From contig NZ_CP060490.1 of NCBI RefSeq assembly GCF_014334055.1, positions 1,054,001 through 1,118,000 of the forward strand: a DNA stretch of 64,000 bases, read 5' to 3'. The translations under genes and the position numbers were made by a program. This DNA comes from Oscillibacter hominis (lineage in GTDB: Bacteria; Bacillota; Clostridia; Oscillospirales; Oscillospiraceae). The notes under the pieces are model-generated. The model searched no databases. It was not told where the DNA came from and was given only the letters and a program-made list of their open reading frames with translations. Every line of letters starts with the position of its first letter. The stretch's first letter is position 1. Of this stretch, positions 9,148 through 16,543 are shown one piece after another.

Positions 9148-9768
9148 ATGAAAACTATATTACTTCATGGATTAGGGCAAACATCATCAAGCTGGAAAAA
9201 TACGATTAACACTATGGGGAAAAGTGCGGACATTTTATGCCCGAACCTTTTTGATTGGTTTGAAGATAAAGAGGTCTGCTATCAAGTTTTATATCTTGCT
9301 TTCTCCGAATACTGTAAGCAATTTTCAGAACCGGTCAATATCTGTGGGCTATCTTTAGGCGGTATTCTCGCATTGCAATATGGGATTGAAAATCCAGATA
9401 AAATAAACTCTTTGGCGTTGGTTGCGACACAATATACAATGCCGAAAAAACTCTTGCAATTTCAAAATATGCTCTTTCGGTTTATGCCTAAAAGAACATT
9501 TGAAAGCATGGGACTTGGTAAAACGGATTTTATCAATCTGTCAAAATCCATGATAAACTTGGATTTCCAAAAAGAATTGAAGTGTATCAATAGCCCTGTA
9601 ATGGTTATCTGCGGGGAGAAAGATGCAGCAAATAAACAGGCTTCTTTACAGCTTCAATCGCAGTTACCACAAGCCGAATTATTAGTGATTAAAAATTCTG
9701 GACATGAAGTAAACATAGACGCTCCCGAAGATTTGGGGAAAGCACTCTCCGCATTTTTCAACCTATAA
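9148..9768 (+). CDS. Alpha/beta fold hydrolase
   Basis: The 206-aa protein has the hydrolase layout: an oxyanion segment HGLGQTSSSW near the N-terminus, the nucleophile elbow GLSLGG near residue 75, an acid in GEKDAANKQ near 158 and the catalytic histidine in NSGHEVNIDAPE near 190. It resembles small esterase/lipase-like hydrolases; the substrate cannot be read from sequence. It is the only plus-strand gene of any size in element 1 and is lower in GC than its neighbours, so it is probably cargo. A strong terminator follows at 9779-9808. Confidence 0.85.
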   Translation: MKTILLHGLGQTSSSWKNTINTMGKSADILCPNLFDWFEDKEVCYQVLYLAFSEYCKQFSEPVNICGLSLGGILALQYGIENPDKINSLALVATQYTMPKKLLQFQNMLFRFMPKRTFESMGLGKTDFINLSKSMINLDFQKELKCINSPVMVICGEKDAANKQASLQLQSQLPQAELLVIKNSGHEVNIDAPEDLGKALSAFFNL

Positions 9769-9778
9769 TTTCTCCGCC

Positions 9779-9808
9779 AGCGGTCACGCCAAAAGCGTGA
9801 CCGCTTTT
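9779..9808 (+). terminator. Intrinsic terminator after the hydrolase gene
   Basis: GCGGTCACGC-caaaa-GCGTGACCGC forms a 10-bp GC-rich stem followed by TTTT. Confidence 0.85.
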
Positions 9809-9818
9809 CAGTATCATG

Positions 9819-10007
9819 TTAAATCACCGTTTTTTGTGTAGCAGTTTCCGCTTCCAGCACTTTCATCATCTTGTCGGCTGCGGTGGCTGTGGTATCTTTC
9901 TTGAAAAAGCCGGACACAACAAGCACGGTGTTACCCATGCGGATCTCCGTCACGCAGTCCGGGCGGCGGTCGGTGCGGTCATTGTTATTCTGTTTGTTTT
10001 CTGTCAT
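9819..10007 (-). CDS. TnpW-like transposon-encoded small protein
   Basis: This 62-aa protein (start MTENKQNNND, GGAG just upstream) has a charged N-terminus and a core of the form EIRMGNTVLVVSGFFKK...TAADKMMKVLEAE, like the TnpW family first seen in Tn4451. A related protein occurs in element 2 (26697-26891). Its role is not established; its constant place beside serine-recombinase element genes suggests an accessory part in transfer or replication. Confidence 0.7.
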   Translation of the reverse strand: MTENKQNNNDRTDRRPDCVTEIRMGNTVLVVSGFFKKDTTATAADKMMKVLEAETATQKTVI

Positions 10008-10019
10008 AGGCAACTCCTT

Positions 10020-10859
10020 TCACTTCAACAGTTCTTTTAGTCCATTGAGCTTGGCTTGTGCCGTTTCCTTTCGGAAGTTCTTGCCTGTAAAGAGGATAGG
10101 CAGACACATTTCAAGCACTCGGTCATAGATACGGGCGTGGGCGGTGTCCTGTGGATTCTGCAGTTCCGTAAGGCTTAGATTGGTGGTGACAATCAGCGGC
10201 TTTCGGCTGCGGTATCGGCTGTCAATTACATTGTAGACCTGTTCCAAACCATACTCTGTGCCACGCTCCATACCAAAATCATCAAGTATCAGCAGAGGGA
10301 AACGGCAAAGATGCTCGATATATTCGTTTCGCCCCTCAAAGCTGGCAGTTAAATCATTCAGTATCGCAGAAAAGTTTGTCATGCGGACGGAGATTTCCTG
10401 TTCCATAAGGGCATTGGCAATGCACCCGGCAAAATAGCTTTTTCCTGTGCCTACCTTGCCCCACAAGAGCAGACCATAGTTGTTTTCTCTCATCTGCTCC
10501 CAATGCTCCACATATAAATGTGCCTTGCTCATCTGCGGGCATTTGCCGTTGTCATGTGCAAAAGTCCATTCCTGCATGGTGAGGTCGGTAAAGCCCCGGC
10601 GTTTCAGTTCCATAACGGTGTTAAGGTGTCGTCTGCGTTCCTCGGCGGATTCACATTCCAAACGCTTCTCCCGTTGGCAGTCACATTCTGTCGGGTGCTT
10701 GTCATGCCCCAACCATGCGGCGGTTTCTTTGGGAAAGTAGGCTTCTTTCGCCGTGCGGCACTTGCTGCAGTAAAGCAGACCGTCCTCGCCCGTGTAGTCC
10801 TCCGGCTCTGCGGTAGTAGTCATCATATTCAAAACGGTATCGGTAAAAAGTTCAGTCAT
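10020..10859 (-). CDS. DnaC/IstB-like helicase loader ATPase
   Basis: The 279-aa protein has an N-terminal cysteine pair region (LLYCSKCRTAKE, ECDCQREKR) and an AAA+ ATPase core with Walker A GKVGTGKS near residue 135 and Walker B LLILDDFGME near 195. DnaC-like proteins load the replicative helicase. It directly follows and overlaps (by 4 nt) the replisome organizer gene, the usual initiator plus loader pair in mobile elements that replicate after excision. Confidence 0.9.
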   Translation of the reverse strand: MTELFTDTVLNMMTTTAEPEDYTGEDGLLYCSKCRTAKEAYFPKETAAWLGHDKHPTECDCQREKRLECESAEERRRHLNTVMELKRRGFTDLTMQEWTFAHDNGKCPQMSKAHLYVEHWEQMRENNYGLLLWGKVGTGKSYFAGCIANALMEQEISVRMTNFSAILNDLTASFEGRNEYIEHLCRFPLLILDDFGMERGTEYGLEQVYNVIDSRYRSRKPLIVTTNLSLTELQNPQDTAHARIYDRVLEMCLPILFTGKNFRKETAQAKLNGLKELLK

Positions 10860-11599
10860 AAACTCTCGCCCTCCTTAAAGGTGTAATCGGGTATGCCTTT
10901 TTTCGGCGGTTTCTTGGCTTCGTCCTCCTGCGCCCACTTGTATATCGTGGCTGCATGACTGCGGTATTTCGTTCCTTTGGACGCTATATGAGTAGATAAG
11001 CGGTCAATATAATACTCCCATTTGTCGGGCAGTTCCGCTTTCAGCTCGTCCAGTTCCGTATCGGAAAGAAAAACATTGTTGTATCTGCCATAGCTGCGGG
11101 CGGGGGCTTGTCCCGTTTCTAACTCTCTCTCTTTTTCTATCTCTATATCTATCTCTTTCTTTATCTCTATCTCTGGTGGACGAATGTCGGACAAATGTCC
11201 GCCGTTTGTCCGGGGTGGTGGCAAAGCCTTGTTTGCAAGCCTTGCCGCCCGTTTTCGTTCCGCTTCGGTAGAGGATTGCCCTATCATCAGTTCAATATCG
11301 GTCATGTAGAGCAAGCCGCCGTGTAGCTGCTCCACAAGCCCCAACTGCTGAAAAATCCCTAACGCCCGTTCCACCGTGCCTACCTGCTGACGGGTAAGAG
11401 TGGCGATCATCTGTGCTGTGTAAGGGATATTCTCGTCAAGCTGCAACTTGCCGCCGTTTTTCAGCGATTTTAAGTACAGCTTCAAGAGAATGTTGGAATA
11501 GAGAATACCGTCCGGCATACTCTCCAACAGCACGATAGCGTCATCATCAAAATAGCTTTCTTTCAGTTTGAGGTAGTAATATTTGCGGTTATCTGCCAT
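10856..11599 (-). CDS. Phage-type replisome organizer / replication initiator
   Basis: The 247-aa protein starts MADNRKYYYLKLKESYFDDDAI, typical of the phage replisome organizer N-terminal winged-helix domain. It has a charged linker (residues about 140-165, rich in E/I/K) and a C-terminal region seen in DnaD-like initiators. It probably recognises the element's origin and recruits the DnaC-like loader encoded next. The linker is coded by a simple-sequence tract on the plus strand around 11120-11170 (repeated TCTCTATCT), a possible slippage site. Confidence 0.88.
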   Translation of the reverse strand: MADNRKYYYLKLKESYFDDDAIVLLESMPDGILYSNILLKLYLKSLKNGGKLQLDENIPYTAQMIATLTRQQVGTVERALGIFQQLGLVEQLHGGLLYMTDIELMIGQSSTEAERKRAARLANKALPPPRTNGGHLSDIRPPEIEIKKEIDIEIEKERELETGQAPARSYGRYNNVFLSDTELDELKAELPDKWEYYIDRLSTHIASKGTKYRSHAATIYKWAQEDEAKKPPKKGIPDYTFKEGESL

Positions 11600-11783
11600 A
11601 GGCGGTGTCCTCCTTTGGTTTCCAACGCTTGGAGTAATACCGGTGGCAGAGGATAATCACGGCTCGGAAACTCTGCTTGCAATCGTGGGTGCACCCCCGG
11701 CAAAGGTCGTTATAGGTAATTCGGTTTCGGTGGTTGAGGAAAAAGCTCCATTCAATCCGCCGTTTGTTGCTCATGCGTGGCAT
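11589..11783 (-). CDS. Conserved small cysteine-containing protein
   Basis: The 64-aa basic protein starts MPRMSNKRRIEWSFFL and contains ITYNDLCRGCTHDCKQSF, with clustered cysteines that may bind a metal. Similar short proteins sit just upstream of replisome organizer genes in Clostridia mobile elements. GGAGC lies before the ATG, and the end overlaps the start of the replisome organizer. I do not know its function. Confidence 0.65.
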   Translation of the reverse strand: MPRMSNKRRIEWSFFLNHRNRITYNDLCRGCTHDCKQSFRAVIILCHRYYSKRWKPKEDTAYGR

Positions 11784-11985
11784 TGGTACGCTCCTTTCTG
11801 CCGTTTCCGTGGGTATCACGGATAGGGCGGGAAAACTGTATCTTCTCGGTATCATTTTCGGGGATTTTTTGCCCTGTACGCCCTGTTTTGAGGTCGGGGA
11901 GTATTGCGGATAGGGGTAAGGGCATATCCCTGTTTTTGTTTGGTTTCGGTATCATTTCGGGGCGGTTTTTAACGCTCCTGTTCAT
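11752..11985 (-). CDS. Hypothetical hydrophilic protein
   Basis: A 77-aa frame rich in K, R, N and P begins MNRSVKNRPEMIPKPNK inside the last codons of the relaxase and ends inside the next small gene. Its tight overlaps suit the compact operon, but it has no recognisable domain and could be a chance frame. Confidence 0.4.
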   Translation of the reverse strand: MNRSVKNRPEMIPKPNKNRDMPLPLSAILPDLKTGRTGQKIPENDTEKIQFSRPIRDTHGNGRKERTNATHEQQTAD

Positions 11986-13585
11986 GCTTTTTCTGTCTGC
12001 TCGGTTCGCCGTGGTGCATTTGGGAAAGATTGCTTTTCATGGTCTGCAACTCCCGGACACGCTCTTTATTTGCCCGGTACTCGTTGTAAAGGGCGTTCTT
12101 CTCGGCGGTAAGCTGCTCGATTTCAGCCTGCAACGATTTATAGGTGGGCAGCTTGATAATGTCTTTTTGCCGAAAATATCTTACGGCTGCGTCTGCTATG
12201 ATAAAGTCGCTTTCATGCTTTTCCCGGTAGGCTTTGCGTGCCTTATCGGTTTTCTGCTTTTTCAAGCCGTCACGCACATCTCTTGTCTTGGCATAGGCAA
12301 GCACCTGTTTCTGCAAGTCCTTTTTCTCACGGATAGCCGTTTCAATGGGCTTCAGCTTGGCGGTGCTGCTGTGTAAATCCGCATTGGCAGACACAAGGGC
12401 TGCGTCCAGTTCATCCGGGGTAAAGCCGTATTGCTCCATAGCGGCAACGGTAGCCGCCATCTGTTTGAGATTGTGGACAGCCGCCCAACGGTCATAGCCG
12501 ATACCTTTTCCCTCGGCTCGCTTCGCCGCACGGTCAACCATTCTCTGAATGTTGCCTGTCGGGGCGATTTTCTGCGTTTTTCCTCGCTCTGTGCGGTTTG
12601 TTTCAGCGGTATGGTATTCGGGTATGGGTACGGTCTTTTCGGCGGCTCTGTGGGCGTTCTGCTCCAAAAGAGTAAGAACAGCAGCACGGTCAAAATCATC
12701 TCCCAGTTTTCGGGCGGTAATGGGTTTCGTTCTGTCCGGGGTAAGGTAGGACAACCGCCCTCGGCTCTCTTTGACGATCACACCCTGCCGCAGAAGTAAA
12801 GCGGAAAACTCGTCAAAGGTAGTAGCTTCGCTCATGGCGTTCCGTATGGTCTGCCGCAGCTTCGCCTTGTCGGTTTCGAACTTGGTCTGCTTTGCAGGCT
12901 GCCCCTCGGCTGCAAGGGTGGCATTTTCCTTGTCAAGTTTGGCTTGTCCTTTCTTCTGCGCCCAATACTCACGCTCGGTAATGCGGTTTTTACTGCCATG
13001 GAGCAGGTCGATTTGATAGAGATTTTCCCGGTGGCACATCTCCATGACCTCGGCTTTGAAGTATTCCATAGCAGCGTCCGTGCAGCGATGTTTGCACCCG
13101 GCACGGGTATCTGCCGGTCTGTCCATGTAGGGCAGCAAGGGTACTTCCTCAATACGCAGAGAATTGATAACGATATGAACATGGATATTGCCGCTGTGGT
13201 TGTGTCCGTCCGGGTGGGTGCAGACAATGGCTTGGTGTCCGGGGAAATGCTCGGCACAAAATTTCTCGCCCAATGCTTGCGCCCGGTCTACGGTCAAGCC
13301 GTTGTCCGCTGCGTCCCGTGGGTCAAAGGAAATGATATAGTGGTGGCTTTTCACATCTTCCCGTTTTTGGTTTTTACCGTATCGGAGATTTGCCCGCATA
13401 CAGGCAACGGCAAAATCTTCCTCGCCGCAGTTCAGCGTGGCTATCCGATAATCCTCCCGGAGTATGAGCCGCCCGGTTTCGTCAAGGGTGGGCTTCATGG
13501 TAAACTCGTCATGCTCAAAGGTTAGATACTGCTCGGCTGCACCGTAGTCCGCATTTTTAGAGCTGATATGCTTGAATGTTGCCAA
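11969..13585 (-). CDS. Relaxase / mobilization nuclease (VirD2-like)
   Basis: The protein of about 538 aa nicks oriT and leads the strand into a recipient. The histidine metal-binding motif HPDGHNHSGNIHVHIVIN lies around residues 125-142, and the N-terminal ADYGAAEQYL holds candidate catalytic tyrosines. The C-terminal half is a long charged helical region. The start is probably TTG at 13585 (LATFKHISSKN, a common relaxase start) with AGGTAGGTGA upstream; GTG at 13594 is the alternative. It overlaps mobC by about 30 nt, so the two form a relaxosome operon. Confidence 0.92.
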   Translation of the reverse strand: MATFKHISSKNADYGAAEQYLTFEHDEFTMKPTLDETGRLILREDYRIATLNCGEEDFAVACMRANLRYGKNQKREDVKSHHYIISFDPRDAADNGLTVDRAQALGEKFCAEHFPGHQAIVCTHPDGHNHSGNIHVHIVINSLRIEEVPLLPYMDRPADTRAGCKHRCTDAAMEYFKAEVMEMCHRENLYQIDLLHGSKNRITEREYWAQKKGQAKLDKENATLAAEGQPAKQTKFETDKAKLRQTIRNAMSEATTFDEFSALLLRQGVIVKESRGRLSYLTPDRTKPITARKLGDDFDRAAVLTLLEQNAHRAAEKTVPIPEYHTAETNRTERGKTQKIAPTGNIQRMVDRAAKRAEGKGIGYDRWAAVHNLKQMAATVAAMEQYGFTPDELDAALVSANADLHSSTAKLKPIETAIREKKDLQKQVLAYAKTRDVRDGLKKQKTDKARKAYREKHESDFIIADAAVRYFRQKDIIKLPTYKSLQAEIEQLTAEKNALYNEYRANKERVRELQTMKSNLSQMHHGEPSRQKKHEQER

Positions 13586-13964
13586 CAGCGTCACCTACCT
13601 TTCGCAAGACTTCAAACTTCAAGGCGGCAAGGTCGGAAATGGCGGCTCGCACTTCAACGGACAGCGTATTGTAGGGCGTTCCGTATTCGTTGAGGGCACG
13701 GGCGATCTGATTAAGGTTGCCGCCGATTTTTCCGTATTCGGCTATCAACTTTCCAACAGCGGATAGCAGTTCATCATTGACCGGGGAAACGGTAACAATA
13801 GGGCGAATGGTCACCCTTGCAATGGCTTGTCGGATAAACTCGGCTTGGCTCATGTCATAATTCTTTAGCCGTTCCGTGAAGTCGGCATATTCTTCTTCGG
13901 TCATGCGTGTCTTGACTACATGGCTTCGGTGGGGCGTATTGTATCGCTTTCCTATGGGTATCAA
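13557..13964 (-). CDS. mobC: MobC-like relaxosome accessory protein
   Basis: The 135-aa protein has a ribbon-helix-helix-like start (HVVKTRMTEEEYADFTERLKN) and the MobC signature GKIGGNLNQIARALNEYG near residue 80. MobC proteins bind beside oriT and help the relaxase open the strands. The gene precedes and overlaps the relaxase; the non-coding stretch upstream is the natural site for oriT. Confidence 0.9.
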   Translation of the reverse strand: MIPIGKRYNTPHRSHVVKTRMTEEEYADFTERLKNYDMSQAEFIRQAIARVTIRPIVTVSPVNDELLSAVGKLIAEYGKIGGNLNQIARALNEYGTPYNTLSVEVRAAISDLAALKFEVLRKVGDAVGNIQAYQL

Positions 13965-13974
13965 CTCCTTTCAC

Positions 13975-14429
13975 TTACCGCCGTTTTGTGGGCGATTTTT
14001 TAAGTATTTTTTGGTGGGATTTTCAAGCGGCACAAGCCGCATAGCAGGGTTTGGGGAAGGAACTCCCCAACAAGATTTACCAAAGGGGCAAAACCGCAGA
14101 TATGCGGATTTTGGCACCGTGGTAGAATCTTGCTCTAAGAAACTGCCGCTTTCCTCTGCGACTCTGGTTTGCGGATATACTGGCTTGCTTCACCAATATA
14201 GCGATTGCAGCGGCGTGTTCTGCCCGCCGTTCACCACTACAACGGTGAAAAGGGTGCGTTTTGGCAAACGCAGCAGAAATTTTTTATTTTCCCTGTCTGC
14301 TCCTTACAACAATCCGGCGGTGTGGTTTGCCAAAGATTTTTGAAAATGGGCGCAAAAAAAGCAGCAAATCTTTTTCGGATTTACTGCTTTGTGTGCCGCT
14401 GCAGGGCGGTGAGATATTCAGTTTTTATG
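13975..14429. other. Non-coding region with inverted repeats; candidate oriT of element 1
   Basis: This 455-bp stretch upstream of mobC has no convincing gene. It holds several short inverted repeats: GTTTGGGGA-aggaa-CTCCCCAAC near 14048, AACCGCAtatgCGGATT near 14093, TTCACC-actacaac-GGTGAA near 14230 and TGCGTTT-tggc-AAACGCA near 14256. oriT usually lies beside mobC/relaxase genes, so it is the likeliest place, but I cannot identify the nick site. Confidence 0.45.
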
Positions 14430-14630
14430 TTATCGGTCAAGCCGGAACTTGAACAGGCTTTCAATCAGCTTTGTTCTGATGTAGTCCTCCATATCAGAGT
14501 TATAATAGCCGTTCATCTTAGAGAAGTAGCGGATATATCCAGCGTAGCGGTCAAGGACAGCTTGTATCGCTATGGGGTCGCCCTCATGTGCCTTTATAAT
14601 CGTGTCATAGGGGAGAAGTCGGTCACTCAT
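14430..14630 (-). CDS. Helix-turn-helix protein, Tn916 Orf8-like
   Basis: The 66-aa protein (LLPYDTIIKAHEGDPIAIQAVLDRY... ending FKFRLDR) resembles the HTH_16 family and Tn916 Orf8. It overlaps the sigma-like gene by 8 nt. In Tn916 the matching pair regulates transfer and excision; the same role is inferred here. Confidence 0.8.
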   Translation of the reverse strand: MSDRLLPYDTIIKAHEGDPIAIQAVLDRYAGYIRYFSKMNGYYNSDMEDYIRTKLIESLFKFRLDR

Positions 14631-15066
14631 GGGGCAGCGCCTCCATTTCCTCTTTCAGCCGCTTCAAGACAAGCTGGATATGCCGCCCGATTGTGCTGCG
14701 TGTCCAGCCGCTTTGTTCTCCGATTTCTTTCTGCTTCAAATGCTGGAAGTAATACAAAAAGATTTCCTCCTGCGACTGTTCCGGCAGTTCGGCAAGAGCC
14801 GCCGCAAGGGAACAGCTATCTAAAAATATCGTCTGCCCCCGGACGGAGAATGGATAAGTTTCGCCATAGTCTGGCACTTGAAAATACTCGTCTATGGTGC
14901 TTAGTGGGACAAACTTTTCTTCGGTCAAGTATTCAAGGGAGATTTCCCGTTTCCACCTCGCCGCCAGCATACGGGCAGCGTCAAAGGACGCATGGCGAAT
15001 AACAATCCGGCAATAGGTATCATGGGTATAGCGGATATGTTCTTGATAGGCTTCGTATTCAGTCAT
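14623..15066 (-). CDS. Sigma-70 region 4-like regulator, Tn916 Orf7-like
   Basis: The 147-aa protein ends with a sigma region 4 helix-turn-helix: ELPEQSQEEIFLYYF...LKQKEIGEQSGWTRSTIGRHIQLVLKRLKEE. It resembles Orf7 of Tn916, which controls that element's genes. It forms a two-gene unit with the HTH_16 protein and probably controls element 1's recombination or mobilization genes. Confidence 0.85.
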   Translation of the reverse strand: MTEYEAYQEHIRYTHDTYCRIVIRHASFDAARMLAARWKREISLEYLTEEKFVPLSTIDEYFQVPDYGETYPFSVRGQTIFLDSCSLAAALAELPEQSQEEIFLYYFQHLKQKEIGEQSGWTRSTIGRHIQLVLKRLKEEMEALPHE

Positions 15067-15223
15067 GGAAAATCCCCCTTTCTTCGATTATGGGAAAGGG
15101 CGGCAGCATTTTCTGCTGTCGCCCCTTGATTACCCACCGGCAAGGACAGGCGGGACTGTCAACGGTGGGTGCAGCCCATTTACTTGCGGTTGACTGGCTC
15201 GGCTGGATTTGCTATTTATATTA

Positions 15224-15808
15224 TCATTCTTGTGTTTTTGCTTCTTGTCTGTTGTGCATGATTTGTATTTGATATACAAGAACGGGAATCAGAGAAATCA
15301 AAGCAAGCACACCAAAAACAATCGAATGATTTATAACTGCAAATATTGCAAACATAAGCAGTATCAACAACCATGGATTACGCAGATTTCTGTAATAGTT
15401 TTCCTTGTCTTCATAGGAAGTATGAAGTTCAAACGGTTTTCCATCATTCTCTTTTTCTACAATCAACAATTCACGGTTGAAGGTTGTAGTGTTGGTCGCA
15501 ATGCGTCCGCCTTTTTCAGCCCATGGACGCCAACGCACCTTACCGACAGAATAGTTAAGATTGATATTTTTGAAAAATACCTTATAGCCCATATCTTCCA
15601 AAAAGAGGGAATAGTCTTTTGCATTCTCTTTCGATTTTTCTCCGATAAATTCTACACAGTATTTTACTTCATTAGGTTTACATTCTTCAAACTCATATAA
15701 CATTTTCCCCGCTCGAATAAGACGATAGCCCTTCTCCGACATTTTATTCAGCCAATTCGCCTGTGCATTCAACAGACCACCAAAAAAATGATAACATTTT
15801 TTTCTCAT
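15224..15808 (-). CDS. DUF2812 membrane protein
   Basis: The 194-aa protein has a DUF2812-like N-terminal domain (FFGGLLNAQANWLNKMSEKGYRL) and two closely spaced hydrophobic segments near residues 145-180. DUF2812 genes are commonly paired with PadR regulators; here the start overlaps the padR stop by 4 nt. The pair is probably an envelope-stress or drug-response unit under its own repressor. It is AT-richer than the rest of element 1. Confidence 0.87.
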   Translation of the reverse strand: MRKKCYHFFGGLLNAQANWLNKMSEKGYRLIRAGKMLYEFEECKPNEVKYCVEFIGEKSKENAKDYSLFLEDMGYKVFFKNINLNYSVGKVRWRPWAEKGGRIATNTTTFNRELLIVEKENDGKPFELHTSYEDKENYYRNLRNPWLLILLMFAIFAVINHSIVFGVLALISLIPVLVYQIQIMHNRQEAKTQE

Positions 15809-16128
15809 ACTGTACCTCCAATAATTCCACTTGCAACCTCTACAAGTTCATTAAGCCTTACAAGTTCTTTTTTCGCAACTTCTTTTCCCAGTGAGGTAAT
15901 GATGTATTCTTTTTTTCTACCTTCACAATCTCCGCAAGGCTTAATCCATTTCTTTTCCTGCAAAGAGTTTAGCGCACCATACAAAGTGCCTGCTCCCAAT
16001 GAAAGCCGCCCACCTGTTTTTTCTTCGATAAATTGCATGACAGCATATCCATGTTTTGGAGCATAGAGAGAAAGTAAAATGTAAAATGTCACTTCTGTAA
16101 GCGCACCACCTTTCATATTATCACGCAT
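15805..16128 (-). CDS. PadR family transcriptional repressor
   Basis: The 107-aa protein has the PadR winged-helix layout: LTEVTFYILLSLYAPKHGYAVMQFIEEKTGG, then LSLGAGTLYGALNSLQEKKWI and the beta wing with KEYIITSLGK. The operon promoter upstream carries inverted repeats around its -10 box (16144-16179), suggesting autoregulation together with the DUF2812 gene. Confidence 0.93.
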   Translation of the reverse strand: MRDNMKGGALTEVTFYILLSLYAPKHGYAVMQFIEEKTGGRLSLGAGTLYGALNSLQEKKWIKPCGDCEGRKKEYIITSLGKEVAKKELVRLNELVEVASGIIGGTV

Positions 16129-16143
16129 TGTTTATCCCCCTTG

Positions 16144-16189
16144 TTACGGTTACTGTAATAAATATATCACTAACCGTAATAGAAGTCAA
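16144..16189 (-). promoter_or_regulatory. Promoter and PadR operator
   Basis: On the minus strand TTGACT (16189-16184) and TATATT (16166-16161) are separated by exactly 17 bp, an excellent housekeeping promoter. The -10 box is bracketed by TAACCGTAA (16171-16179) and TTACGGTTA (16144-16152), a 9-bp perfect inverted repeat. Binding there would block the promoter, fitting PadR autorepression. Confidence 0.8.
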
Positions 16190-16213
16190 CAGCGTTCAAA
16201 GAAATTTGGAAAT

Positions 16214-16300
16214 ATGAAAATGAAGCAGCAACATCTTGGTGTTACTGCTCCATTCTTATACGGTATAGCGGTAGCCTTGGCTGCCTTTGTCTTGGTTTAG
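16214..16300 (+). CDS. Possible 28-aa single-helix membrane peptide
   Basis: ATG at 16214 opens 28 codons ending TAG at 16300, just before the terminal repeat of element 1. The second half (PFLYGIAVALAAFVLV) would form one membrane helix. The ribosome-binding site is weak and I recognise no homologue, so it may be fortuitous. Confidence 0.3.
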   Translation: MKMKQQHLGVTAPFLYGIAVALAAFVLV

Positions 16301-16320
16301 CTTCTTTACCGCACATGAGC
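16301..16320. repeat. Right terminal inverted repeat of element 1
   Basis: This 20-bp end is inverted relative to 7236-7255 with 17 of 20 positions matching; the GC at 16319-16320 is the shared crossover dinucleotide. Confidence 0.85.
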
Positions 16321-16446
16321 ATTAGCGCCGGGGTTGTCCGAGCCGTAGCCCTCCAGCAGATTGACCACGCCCCACACGCCAAGGCCAGCGCCGAGGGCGA
16401 TCACAAGGGTCTGCAAAGTGGTGATGGCAGAAGCGAAAAACTGCAT
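16319..16446 (-). CDS. Maff2 family membrane protein, 5' part (interrupted gene)
   Basis: ATG at 16446, with GGAGG 5 nt upstream, opens a frame that reads QFFASAITTLQTLVIALGAG, one membrane helix, and then GYGSDNPGAN up to the GC core at 16320-16319. Beyond that the reading frame enters element 1 and soon stops. The second half is at 7145-7237. It lies downstream of virD4 in the backbone operon. Confidence 0.88.
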
Positions 16447-16522
16447 ATATTCCTCCGTTTCTCCGGGGTCAAAGCCCCGGCCATGAAAAAAGCCGCCCTT
16501 GCGGGCGGCAGCCTACTACCTT

Positions 16523-16537
16523 GGGACGAAATGTCCC
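16523..16537. repeat. Dispersed palindrome GGGAC-N5-GTCCC, copy 3
   Basis: TT-GGGAC-GAAAT-GTCCC-AA lies just after the virD4 stop codon, in the gap before maff2. The gap also contains GCCGCCC-ttgc-GGGCGGC and CCGGGG-tcaaag-CCCCGG hairpins (16455-16513), which may act as an mRNA processing or attenuation site. Confidence 0.75.
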
Positions 16538-16543
16538 AAAGCT

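Larger units (their letters stand above)
7238..16320. mobile_element. Element 1: 9.1-kb mobilizable serine-recombinase element inside maff2
   Basis: The element is bounded by a shared GC dinucleotide and 20-bp imperfect inverted ends, and splits maff2 in frame. It carries a large serine recombinase at one end, an alpha/beta hydrolase, a TnpW-like protein, a DnaC-like loader and replisome organizer, a relaxase with MobC, Tn916 Orf7/Orf8-like regulators, and a PadR-DUF2812 pair. It has a relaxase but no type IV secretion genes, so it is an integrative mobilizable element that would need another conjugation machine. Most genes are on the minus strand; the hydrolase is on the plus strand. Confidence 0.9.
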
